In this document: one piece after another, positions 1-5,275 of the stretch
Numbering within the stretch: the stretch's first letter is position 1
Layout: each line of letters begins with the position of its first letter
NCBI GenBank assembly: GCA_029256345.1
Contig: JAQSYC010000211.1
Span: 1 to 5,333 of the forward strand
Source of the DNA: Clostridia bacterium
GTDB lineage: Bacteria > Bacillota > Clostridia > Lachnospirales > Cellulosilyticaceae
Reading direction: 5' to 3'
DNA length: 5,333 nucleotides
Position numbers and translations under genes: made by a program
The notes under the pieces: generated by a model
Databases searched by the model: none
What the model saw: the letters and a program-made list of their open reading frames with translations, nothing else
What the model was told of the DNA's origin: nothing

Positions 1-510
1 CATCGCAAGGGCTCCCGGATTAATCAGCGCTGTTTTTAAATTAATCTTGTACTTTTCTCCTCCCACAGTTCTGATTCCATAGGTCCATAGAAAAACATTA
101 CCAAGCACAATATGCGCTGAGCCCAAAAAAACACCTACACTTCCCAATAACGCCTGCAGTAATGGAATAGCCATAAACCCATTATTAGAGAATACAAGAC
201 ACATACGTTTGTCTCTAAAATACTCTGCAACATTTTTTTTGAATAATATATTTCCTAAAATAATCGAAATAATATAGGCCATAACTCCAACTACAAAGGT
301 AATTAATAGGCCTTTTGCAAGCTCGGATTCAAAGGCCCTTTGGTAGGAAGAAATAATGACTGCTGGTGTTGCGACCAGCATCAAAATAGCTGAAATCTGT
401 TTTGTTCCCTCTTCATTTAGAATATCTTTTTTACTTAGGATATACCCTACAAGCATGAGTAAAAACATAATAAAAATTTGATTAATGATTGTCAAACCGT
501 AATTTAGCAA
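1..510 (-). CDS. AEC-family (auxin efflux carrier-like) permease, 5' part only
   Basis: This is the N-terminal 170 residues of a membrane transporter of the AEC family (PF03547). Members are usually a little over 300 residues, so roughly the C-terminal half lies beyond base 1. Family hallmarks visible are the opening hydrophobic helix ending in LVGYILSKKDILNEEG (about residues 19-34), then LVATPAVIISSYQ (45-57), a second hydrophobic span near 66-90, and the well-conserved stretch SNNGFMAIPLLQALLG (108-123) followed by FLWTYGI (140-146). Bacterial members are thought to export or exchange small organic acids or amino acids; the substrate cannot be read from the sequence. I chose the TTG at 510 because AAGGGAGG ends 7 bases upstream of it. 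The first ATG in frame (residue 15) lies inside the first helix and would remove the family's usual start. The gene begins 29 bases inside the end of the upstream glycosyltransferase gene, which suggests co-transcription and coupled translation. Confidence 0.88.
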   Translation of the reverse strand, partial: MLNYGLTIINQIFIMFLLMLVGYILSKKDILNEEGTKQISAILMLVATPAVIISSYQRAFESELAKGLLITFVVGVMAYIISIILGNILFKKNVAEYFRDKRMCLVFSNNGFMAIPLLQALLGSVGVFLGSAHIVLGNVFLWTYGIRTVGGEKYKINLKTALINPGALAM

Positions 511-1864
511 TACCGAGCCTCCCTTGCTGTCCTCTACTACATTCACACAGTTTTTCAATAAATCTCTGCTCTTCTTCATTGGGGATAGAAAACCAATGAA
601 AAATATATGGATTTTTGTATCCACACCTTTCAAAGAGCGTACTGATATCTGATAAAGCAAAAAAGGTTTTATTATCTTTTCTTAAAGTTTCATTTTGTGC
701 ATACAGCCAGCTTCCCTTAAGAACGTTGCCCAAAACGCTATAATGCATAAGATTTTGTATACCCCCTATGATATAACCTCCCTCTTTTAAGTACCTGCGA
801 ATCTCCAGCAGAAAGGCTTCTGGAGAGGCTACCTTTTCAAGGTGGTTACCTATAAAAATATAATCAAAATAATGCTCTTCAAATCCGAGAGGAAATACCC
901 CTATTTCTTGAGTGGAAGTTGCAGCAATATGGCTTGTAATCTCTGCAATATCCTTATTAGGTTCTATGGCATACAGCTTAACATGAGGGTAACTATTTTT
1001 TATGTTTAACAAGGTTACTCCTAGGCCGCTGCCCACTTCTAAAATATTCATGGGTCTATTGGGGTTAGATTCATCTATAAGCCGTATCAAATCCAGTCTC
1101 ACCTCATCAAAAATAAAGGTTTCAAATCCCCATTTCTGCCTGAACTTCTCTCTATTTGCATAAAGAATAGGTAAAAACTTATCTAAATCCTTCCTAAAAG
1201 CTGTTCCTAAATAATGATAAATATAAGCATCATGGCAAAGTATCAGCTTATAACCCGCAGTTATAATCCGTAACGAAAGATCATTATCCTCCACATACCC
1301 CGGTGAATACATTTCATCCAGTAGACCAATTTTGTCTATTACTTCCCTTTTAATCAACAGACAAAATCCAATAAGAAAAATCTTCTCTTCCCAACGGATG
1401 CTGCATGAGATATTATTTTGGTCTGCAAAAGCTATCATTTCTTCTAGGTTGTCACAATTTGCGGTTGTCTCTACCCCCTGCAAATTTTCATGATGATTGC
1501 TCACTGCTCCTGTTGCTCCTATGCTCTTGTCGCTGTACAAACAAGTTTGCAAGTTTTCAAGCCATCTCGGAGTTACTATTGTATCATTATTTAATAGTAG
1601 TATATCACATTCTTCTGAGGCTAAACCAATACCCATGTTACATCCTTTTGGAAAACCAGCATTGTAGTCATTGAGTATAATCTTTAAATCCTTTTGCTCT
1701 TTCAGCCATTCCACTGTACCATCTGTTGAATGGTTATCCACTACGATGATTTCATACGTATCTTTTACAGTATGTTTTTTAATACTTTCAATACACTGTT
1801 TATTGTACTCTAGATTATTATAGGTAAGAATGATAATAGCTGTTTTTTGAATATCACCTGCCAA
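482..1864 (-). CDS. Family 2 glycosyltransferase fused to a SAM-dependent methyltransferase
   Basis: This is a soluble 460-residue protein with two domains. Residues about 7-230 form a GT-A fold glycosyltransferase of family GT2, which moves a sugar from a nucleotide-sugar to an acceptor. The motifs are ILTYNN (12-17), VVDNHSTDGT (41-50), NAGFPKGCN (68-76), LNNDT (91-95, at the place of the metal-binding DxD), EDNDLSLR (192-199, carrying the likely catalytic acid pair) and YHYLGTAF (216-223). Residues about 272-425 form a class I methyltransferase, with the SAM loop EVGSGLG (276-282), the acidic end of the second strand in YAIEPN (298-303), and FDYIFIGNHLEKV (333-345) followed by LKEGGYIIG. 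Such fusions occur in polysaccharide, O-antigen-like or glycan-modifying loci; the acceptor is unknown. The start is TTG, with GAGG 5 bases upstream and AGGAG 11 bases upstream. The ATG codons just upstream are out of frame. A terminator lies before the gene and the AEC permease overlaps its end. No hydrophobic segment long enough for membrane insertion is obvious. Confidence 0.88.
   Translation of the reverse strand: MAGDIQKTAIIILTYNNLEYNKQCIESIKKHTVKDTYEIIVVDNHSTDGTVEWLKEQKDLKIILNDYNAGFPKGCNMGIGLASEECDILLLNNDTIVTPRWLENLQTCLYSDKSIGATGAVSNHHENLQGVETTANCDNLEEMIAFADQNNISCSIRWEEKIFLIGFCLLIKREVIDKIGLLDEMYSPGYVEDNDLSLRIITAGYKLILCHDAYIYHYLGTAFRKDLDKFLPILYANREKFRQKWGFETFIFDEVRLDLIRLIDESNPNRPMNILEVGSGLGVTLLNIKNSYPHVKLYAIEPNKDIAEITSHIAATSTQEIGVFPLGFEEHYFDYIFIGNHLEKVASPEAFLLEIRRYLKEGGYIIGGIQNLMHYSVLGNVLKGSWLYAQNETLRKDNKTFFALSDISTLFERCGYKNPYIFHWFSIPNEEEQRFIEKLCECSRGQQGRLGIAKLRFDNH
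518..523 (-). promoter_or_regulatory. Ribosome binding site deciding the TTG start of the AEC permease
   Basis: GGGAGG on the minus strand lies inside the coding sequence of the upstream glycosyltransferase gene. It is 7 bases ahead of a TTG codon at 510-508, which is in frame with the whole permease. No comparable Shine-Dalgarno sequence precedes the later in-frame TTG at 495 or the ATG near 468. Confidence 0.7.
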
Positions 1865-1869
1865 CCTGA

Positions 1870-1880
1870 CCTCATCTCCT
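1870..1880 (-). promoter_or_regulatory. Ribosome binding site region of the glycosyltransferase-methyltransferase gene
   Basis: The minus-strand sequence AGGAGATGAGG precedes the TTG start. It offers GAGG at 5-base spacing or AGGAG at 11-base spacing. The ATG triplets in this stretch are in other frames and lead to early stops or a shifted frame, so TTG at 1864 is the best supported start. Confidence 0.5.
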
Positions 1881-1964
1881 CATTGTCTTACTTTATTTTT
1901 CCATCATTACAGAGTATTCAAAGAACCCTGTATTGATGAAGAAATATTTTGGAGAAATGTTTAT

Positions 1965-2004
1965 AAAAAAGTAAACCCCACTATACTAAATGTCAGTGAG
2001 GTTT
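1965..2004 (-). terminator. Rho-independent terminator after apbE
   Basis: On the minus strand AAACCTCACT (2004-1995) pairs with AGTGGGGTTT (1982-1973) over 10 base pairs, with one G-U wobble and a 12-base loop. Two bases later comes a run of six T (1970-1965). The hairpin starts 23 bases after the apbE stop codon. It separates the electron-transfer-like genes from the glycosyltransferase and permease. Confidence 0.85.
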
Positions 2005-2026
2005 CAGGTAAGTATTGGCCTACTCG

Positions 2027-3073
2027 TTATGGCTTGATAAGCTCTTCAAAATGTGCACTGTATTTAATTTCACCATTATTTAATATCCATAATGCTTCTG
2101 TATCTGGCAGACTATCTATAAGCGCTATCCCTTCATCTAAAGGCATGTTAAATACTGCGGTTGAAAGTGCATCTGCTTCACCAGAATCCTTGCAGATAAT
2201 TGTAACAGCTGTAAAGTATTCAGAGGGTAATAGTGTCTTGGGATCAATAATATGGTGATAGTTAACACCGTCAACAGTATAATATCTTTCATAATCACCG
2301 CTTGTAACAAGCGATTTATCCGTAAGATTCATAATCTTTAAAATAGGTTCTTCACTGTCTTTATCAGGGTTTTGAATACCTACATTCCAAGACTCTTTGT
2401 CTTGCCCTTTATTGCCTATAGCCCGGATATTACCTCCTACACTGATGAGTCCTGATGTAAATCCTTGTTCTATAGCCATTTGTGCCACTTGTTCAACAGC
2501 AAATCCCTTGCCAATTGCCCCAACATCAAGAGCCATATCTGGATCTTCCAAAAACACTGTAGACTGTGCTTCATCAATAATAACCTTCTCTATATCCGTA
2601 TGAAGCTTAGCCTTTTCCAGCTCTTCCATCGGCGGCAGCTTAGCATTCTCTGGATCATCGGTACCTGCTGTCCTGTACTCATGCCATATTCTTAATACAG
2701 AACCAAAAGCAATATTTACTTTTCCATCGGTTTTTTTATATTCGTTTTTTGCAAAAAGCAATAAATCTATTATTTTTTTGTCCACTTTAACAGGCTCAAG
2801 TCCTGCATGGTCATTAATTGTTTTGAGATTATTGACCCCCTCATAATCATTGTATATATCATAAAGCTCATGATATGTTTCAAGATTATTGTAAATAAAC
2901 TCCGAATGCTTTGTAAATTCTTCTTTGCTTTCTGTATAGGCTACAATCTTGGTTACCGTATTAAAAAGCACAAGAAATTCTGACTCATAACGTGAGACTT
3001 TACTCTCACCACAAGCCGTAAGATTCATTGTTAACAGTATTATAAGTATACATACAAGTATTTTTTTCACCAT
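2027..3073 (-). CDS. apbE: ApbE-family FAD:protein FMN transferase lipoprotein
   Basis: This is a 348-residue exported lipoprotein that, by family (PF02424), splits FAD and attaches FMN covalently to a Thr or Ser of extracytoplasmic redox proteins, using Mg2+. The N-terminus has MVKK, a hydrophobic segment and the lipobox LTAC with Cys21, so it should be anchored on the outer face of the membrane. Catalytic-domain signatures are WHEYRT (130-135), DVGAIGKGFA (183-192, FAD and metal region), SVGGNI (211-216), TSGDYERYY (257-265), HHIIDP (273-278, with the conserved His and Asp) and the metal-binding DALST (301-305). All key motifs are present and the length is normal, so the enzyme should be active. 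A longer reading from a GTG at 3088 would start inside the ribosome binding site, so I use the ATG at 3073, preceded by GGAGGTGAG. The gene lies just downstream of a two-repeat exported protein and a quinone prenyltransferase, as FmnB does in flavin-based extracellular electron transfer loci. It has its own promoter candidate and terminator. Confidence 0.95.
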   Translation of the reverse strand: MVKKILVCILIILLTMNLTACGESKVSRYESEFLVLFNTVTKIVAYTESKEEFTKHSEFIYNNLETYHELYDIYNDYEGVNNLKTINDHAGLEPVKVDKKIIDLLLFAKNEYKKTDGKVNIAFGSVLRIWHEYRTAGTDDPENAKLPPMEELEKAKLHTDIEKVIIDEAQSTVFLEDPDMALDVGAIGKGFAVEQVAQMAIEQGFTSGLISVGGNIRAIGNKGQDKESWNVGIQNPDKDSEEPILKIMNLTDKSLVTSGDYERYYTVDGVNYHHIIDPKTLLPSEYFTAVTIICKDSGEADALSTAVFNMPLDEGIALIDSLPDTEALWILNNGEIKYSAHFEELIKP

Positions 3074-3077
3074 ACTT

Positions 3078-3086
3078 CTCACCTCC
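3078..3086 (-). promoter_or_regulatory. Ribosome binding site of apbE
   Basis: GGAGGTGAG on the minus strand, with GGAGG 8 bases before the ATG at 3073-3071, fixes that start. The alternative in-frame GTG at 3088-3086 overlaps the Shine-Dalgarno sequence itself and has none of its own. Confidence 0.85.
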
Positions 3087-3116
3087 ACAAAAAGCGTATA
3101 AATAACGCGCGCTTGT

Positions 3117-3147
3117 AAAATAGGAAAGTCTGGTTCATTGCTGTCAA
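3117..3147 (-). promoter_or_regulatory. Candidate promoter of apbE
   Basis: On the minus strand a perfect -35 box TTGACA (3147-3142) is followed 19 bases later by TATTTT (3122-3117) as a possible -10. The spacing is longer than the usual 17, which lowers confidence. It lies between the upstream terminator hairpin and the apbE ribosome binding site, where a promoter is expected. The -35 box sits in the loop of an imperfect inverted repeat. Confidence 0.4.
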
Positions 3148-3163
3148 AACGAACTTCCTATTT
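3118..3163. repeat. Imperfect inverted repeat around the apbE promoter candidate
   Basis: The left arm AAATAGGAAAGT (3118-3129) is complementary to ACTTCCTATTT (3153-3163) apart from one bulged A. The arms enclose 23 bases that contain the TTGACA box. It could be an operator or an mRNA hairpin. It lies directly next to the terminator hairpin at 3167-3195, and nothing else identifies its role. Confidence 0.35.
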
Positions 3164-3166
3164 CAA

Positions 3167-3195
3167 AATAAGAGGTAGCCAAGCTACCTCTTATT
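3167..3195 (-). terminator. Strong hairpin terminator after the two-repeat protein gene
   Basis: A perfect 13-base-pair stem has arms AATAAGAGGTAGC and GCTACCTCTTATT and a 3-base loop. It starts 15 bases after the tandem TAA stop codons of the upstream gene. On the minus strand the stem ends in ATT and continues TTG, so the T run is short (four Ts counting stem bases) and some read-through into apbE is possible. The other strand also has a T-rich flank, but there is no plus-strand gene to terminate. Confidence 0.72.
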
Positions 3196-3209
3196 ATTTT
3201 ATCCATTTA

Positions 3210-4243
3210 TTATTTAGCAGATGCACTCGCTTTTTCAATACCTGCTATGTAATCACCAATCTTAACCGTTACAGAAGCTGCAAGTTCTGCATCAGTTGGA
3301 GCTGTTGTTTCATTTACTGCAATACCTTTTACTTCATCAACTGTTTTACCTATTACATATTGTGAAAGAGCTGCTGATTGTTCAAACCACTCTTTACCAA
3401 TACCAGATGCTTTAAGCATACCATAATCAGCGCCAAGTTCAACCTTAGTTTTGTAAGCACCTTTTATGTCAGAAGTGATTTTACCTTCTTTTGAGATTTT
3501 AACATCTGTTTGTGAAGCATCAATAATATTGCTTGTAATTTTGCCATCAGCGCCAAATGTAGTTGCTACATAAACTGAATAAGCTTGTGCAACGCCATCT
3601 TCTTCTGCTGCATTTTTAGATTTTTCAATATTTGTACTAACAGCTAAGCCTAATTTATCATCAGCTTGAGCGCCTAATTCTTGTGCATTTGCAACCGCTT
3701 TTTCAATAGCTGCTATGTAACCACCAATTTTAATTGTTACAGAAGATGTAAGTTCTGCATCAGTTGGAGCTGTTGTTTCATCTACTGCAATCGCTTTAAC
3801 TTCTTCAACAGTTTTACCAACTACATAATCAGCAAGAGCAGTAGCTTGTTCATTCCATTCTTTACCAAGACCAGATGCTTTACCCATACCATATTCTGTG
3901 CCTAGTTCTTGTTTTGATTTAAAAGTTGCTTTTAAATCAGTTGTTACTTCACCTGCTTTAGAGAAGTTGATTTTTGTTTGTGCTGCATTAATAGCGCATT
4001 TTAAGATTTTACCATCTGCGTCTACTGTAACTGCAACAACTGTTGAGTCTACTTGTGCAAGACCATCTTCTTCTGCTGCATCTTTAGATTTTTCTGTTGT
4101 TGAAATAACAGCAAGACCTGTTTTTACCCCGCCTGCTGCTGGTGCTGGCTCTTCTGCCGCTGGAGCTTCTGCTGCTGGTGTTTCTGCTGAAGTGCAAATG
4201 GCACCATAGATAAACTTAACAATAAAGCTAATGATTTTTTCAT
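3210..4243 (-). CDS. Exported protein of two tandem ~150-residue domains; frame broken in the signal peptide (PplA-like position)
   Basis: The start is an ATG at 4243 with GGAGG 5 bases upstream. It opens a classic signal peptide (MKK, then LALLLSLSMVPFA), but this frame reaches TAA at 4126-4124 after 39 codons. The rest of the protein is open in another frame from 4190 to the double TAA at 3212-3207. One extra base between 4193 and 4192 would join them into 344 residues, ending the signal as PFA-x-SAE, a good type I signal peptidase site. After an Ala/Pro/Glu-rich linker (about 19-42), two homologous domains follow (43-198 and 199-344). Each has EKSK-x-AAEEDG, ADGKI, YGM-x-KASG-x-GKEW, VGKTV or IGKTV, AVxETTAPTDAEL and SVT-x-KIG. 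The first 119 or so codons are missed if only the ATG at 3887 is used. Many GCA, GCT, GGT and AAA codons suggest high expression. The position between a quinone prenyltransferase and ApbE is that of PplA, the two-domain flavinylated lipoprotein of Listeria. No D-x-x-S/T-G-A-T flavinylation motif and no clear lipobox are present. Function is inferred only from context. Confidence 0.75.
3213..3650 (-). repeat. Tandem domain copy 2 of the exported protein (438 bases, 146 codons)
   Basis: The unit begins GLAVSTNIEKSK and ends at the stop after KASASAK. The copies agree best in the second half (KASG-x-GKEW through the closing IEKA helix). They differ most around the central beta-rich stretch (VAVTVDADGKI in copy 1, VATTFGADGKI in copy 2). 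This suggests an old duplication with both copies still selected. Confidence 0.85.
3651..4118 (-). repeat. Tandem domain copy 1 of the exported protein (468 bases, 156 codons)
   Basis: The unit begins GLAVISTTEKSK and runs to the start of the second GLAV. The period is exactly 468 bases. Stretches such as the TCAGTTGGAGCTGTTGTTTC block (plus strand) recur at that offset, so the copies are recognisable in DNA as well as protein. Copy 1 ends with a linker rich in Ala, Gln and Asp that copy 2 lacks. Confidence 0.85.
4192..4193 (-). other. Frameshift point in the two-repeat protein gene
   Basis: Upstream of this junction the minus strand reads ATG...GTG CCA TTT GCA in the signal-peptide frame. 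Downstream it reads TCA GCA GAA ACA CCA in the mature-protein frame. Adding a single base here (for example G, giving GCA GCT TCA) restores one frame and creates an A-x-A cleavage site. The exact position could shift by a few bases. A true mutation and an assembly or sequencing error cannot be told apart from the sequence. Confidence 0.7.
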
Positions 4244-4248
4244 ATATA

Positions 4249-4253
4249 CCTCC
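4249..4253 (-). promoter_or_regulatory. Ribosome binding site of the two-repeat protein gene
   Basis: GGAGG on the minus strand lies 5 bases before the ATG at 4243. It shows that translation is meant to start with the MKK signal peptide rather than at the internal ATG at 3887, where no Shine-Dalgarno sequence is seen. Confidence 0.8.
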
Positions 4254-4278
4254 AAATTTTATTTTATTTTTATTTAGA

Positions 4279-4296
4279 CCAAGCTTTTACACTTGG
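4279..4296 (-). other. Small hairpin in the leader of the two-repeat protein mRNA
   Basis: On the minus strand CCAAG and CTTGG form a 5-base-pair stem with an 8-base loop (TGTAAAAG), about 25 bases before the ribosome binding site. It is not followed by a T run, so it is not a terminator. It could stabilise the transcript or be chance. Confidence 0.25.
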
Positions 4297-4305
4297 GAAA
4301 TAAAC

Positions 4306-4336
4306 ATTATGACTTGTCTTTTTTTTAACATTTCAA
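4306..4336 (-). promoter_or_regulatory. Weak candidate promoter of the two-repeat protein gene
   Basis: On the minus strand TTGAAA (4336-4331) and CATAAT (4311-4306) are separated by 19 bases that include a run of eight A. The boxes are good but the spacing is long. The run of A could favour bending. The stretch lies in the 108-base gap after the prenyltransferase stop, where no terminator is visible, so read-through from upstream is also possible. Confidence 0.28.
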
Positions 4337-4351
4337 GGTTCAACTTGACTA

Positions 4352-5254
4352 TTATGTTAACAAATGACTTATAAAAATCAGCACGGTATTTGCTCCCATA
4401 ATAATGACGTAGTTCTTGATGGCTAAAACAAAGGTTACTGCTTTATCCTGTAATTTTAAAAATTGACTGATGTTTTTTTGTACAGCAACTAGCGTAAGTA
4501 TTGTCAGCAGACATAGGGGGGATAATATTTTTAATACTACCATCGCTATCACTGCTACATAGGTTAAATAGTACATACCCGCAAATAAATATAGTGCTTT
4601 ATCTCCTAAATAATAGGGTAAAGTGTGGCGCTTAACCTGAATATCCTTTTCTAAATCACAAATATTGTTGGCCAGCATAATATTTGCTGTTACACAAACT
4701 GGAATAACCGAAAATATAAGTACTTTAACTATAGGCCAGACTTGTAGGCTAATACTGATTGTTTCCATGCTTAAATTTAATGAAAGCAGCATTCCTTCCG
4801 GCATATTGATATACATCAAAATGAAGGGTATCAGTAACCCATAAAAAATACCAGATAAAATCTCACCCAAGGGCTGCCTAGATATAGGCAGTGGCCCATA
4901 GGTATAAAAAACACCACAAAGGAAACAAAGTCCACCTAGAAGAAATACTACAAGATCTGTAAGATAGGCTAAATATAGTCCTAGTGCCATACTTATTCCA
5001 AGTAACATCAATATATGCACAAAAGCAGTACTTCTCCTAAACTGTAAAATTTGTCCATTGGTTTTTGTATCAATGTAATTATTAATTGCCGTTGTTGTCA
5101 AGTCAAATAAGAACATCGAACAAAAAAATATACCAGTTAACTTCCACTCTATACTTTCTCCGCTATATAACAGAAAAGCTATTGTCATAAAAAAAGCGAA
5201 TAAGCTAGTAATTTTTGTCCGTATTTCAACATAATCAAGAAATCTTTTAATCAC
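4352..5254 (-). CDS. UbiA-family prenyltransferase, demethylmenaquinone type (menA/dmkA-like)
   Basis: This is a polytopic membrane enzyme of about 300 residues that should attach a polyprenyl chain to an aromatic ring acceptor, most likely 1,4-dihydroxy-2-naphthoate, giving demethylmenaquinone. By hydrophobicity it has about seven to nine membrane helices. The first Asp-rich region reads NNYID-x-K-x-N (58-66), where the family consensus is NDxxDxxxD. The second is NNICDLEKDI with KRHTLPYYLG (196-217). YGPLPISRQPLGE (119-131) lies between them. The N-terminal VEIRTK, TTAINNY, PISR-x-PLGE and ANIMLANNICD patterns match, from memory, the prenyltransferase of the Listeria flavin-based electron transfer locus better than general MenA; an alignment has not been run. 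I start at GTG 5254 because AGGGGAGGG ends 6 bases before it, with GGAGG at 7-base spacing. The ATG at 5275 has no Shine-Dalgarno and the ATG at 5260 abuts it. The two-repeat protein and apbE follow on the same strand. Confidence 0.85.
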   Translation of the reverse strand: MIKRFLDYVEIRTKITSLFAFFMTIAFLLYSGESIEWKLTGIFFCSMFLFDLTTTAINNYIDTKTNGQILQFRRSTAFVHILMLLGISMALGLYLAYLTDLVVFLLGGLCFLCGVFYTYGPLPISRQPLGEILSGIFYGLLIPFILMYINMPEGMLLSLNLSMETISISLQVWPIVKVLIFSVIPVCVTANIMLANNICDLEKDIQVKRHTLPYYLGDKALYLFAGMYYLTYVAVIAMVVLKILSPLCLLTILTLVAVQKNISQFLKLQDKAVTFVLAIKNYVIIMGANTVLIFISHLLT

Positions 5255-5260
5255 TCTCAT

Positions 5261-5269
5261 CCCTCCCCT
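5261..5269 (-). promoter_or_regulatory. Ribosome binding site deciding the GTG start of the prenyltransferase
   Basis: AGGGGAGGG on the minus strand places GGAGG 7 bases ahead of GTG at 5254-5252. The longer reading from ATG at 5275 would translate the Shine-Dalgarno sequence itself as SRGG, a common sign of an over-extended start. Confidence 0.75.
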
Positions 5270-5275
5270 ACTCAT

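Noticed and set aside
1405..1674. Plus-strand open frame of 89 codons inside the glycosyltransferase gene
   Set aside because: It is antisense to conserved GT2 motifs, has no ribosome binding site, and its composition (runs of Leu, Cys and Ser) is that of a reverse-strand shadow.
1893..1921. Promoter TTGAAT - 17 bases - AAATAA ahead of the glycosyltransferase gene
   Set aside because: The -10 match is poor and such pairs are common in AT-rich DNA. A promoter must exist downstream of the terminator, but I cannot place it.
2034..2695. Three plus-strand open frames inside apbE
   Set aside because: All are antisense to conserved ApbE motifs, mutually overlapping, and lack start signals.
3887..3889. 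Internal ATG at 3887 as the start of a 225-residue protein
   Set aside because: It would begin in the middle of repeat 1 with no Shine-Dalgarno sequence and no signal peptide, while a full signal peptide with GGAGG lies upstream.
4185..4200. Programmed -1 ribosomal frameshift as explanation of the frame break
   Set aside because: No X-XXY-YYZ slippery heptamer is seen at the junction and no evident downstream pseudoknot. A missing base explains it more simply and restores a good cleavage site.
4188..4202. Lipobox AIC-TS in the shifted frame of the two-repeat protein
   Set aside because: It requires a frame with no start codon, and Ile just before the Cys does not fit the usual G/A/S position.
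3138..4209. Plus-strand open frames across the two-repeat gene, two of them similar to each other
   Set aside because: Their similarity is only the antisense image of the tandem repeats. Cys- and Phe-rich translations and no ribosome binding sites mark them as shadows.
4331..4351. Small inverted repeat after the prenyltransferase stop as a terminator
   Set aside because: The stem is only five base pairs and is followed on the minus strand by a run of A, not T.
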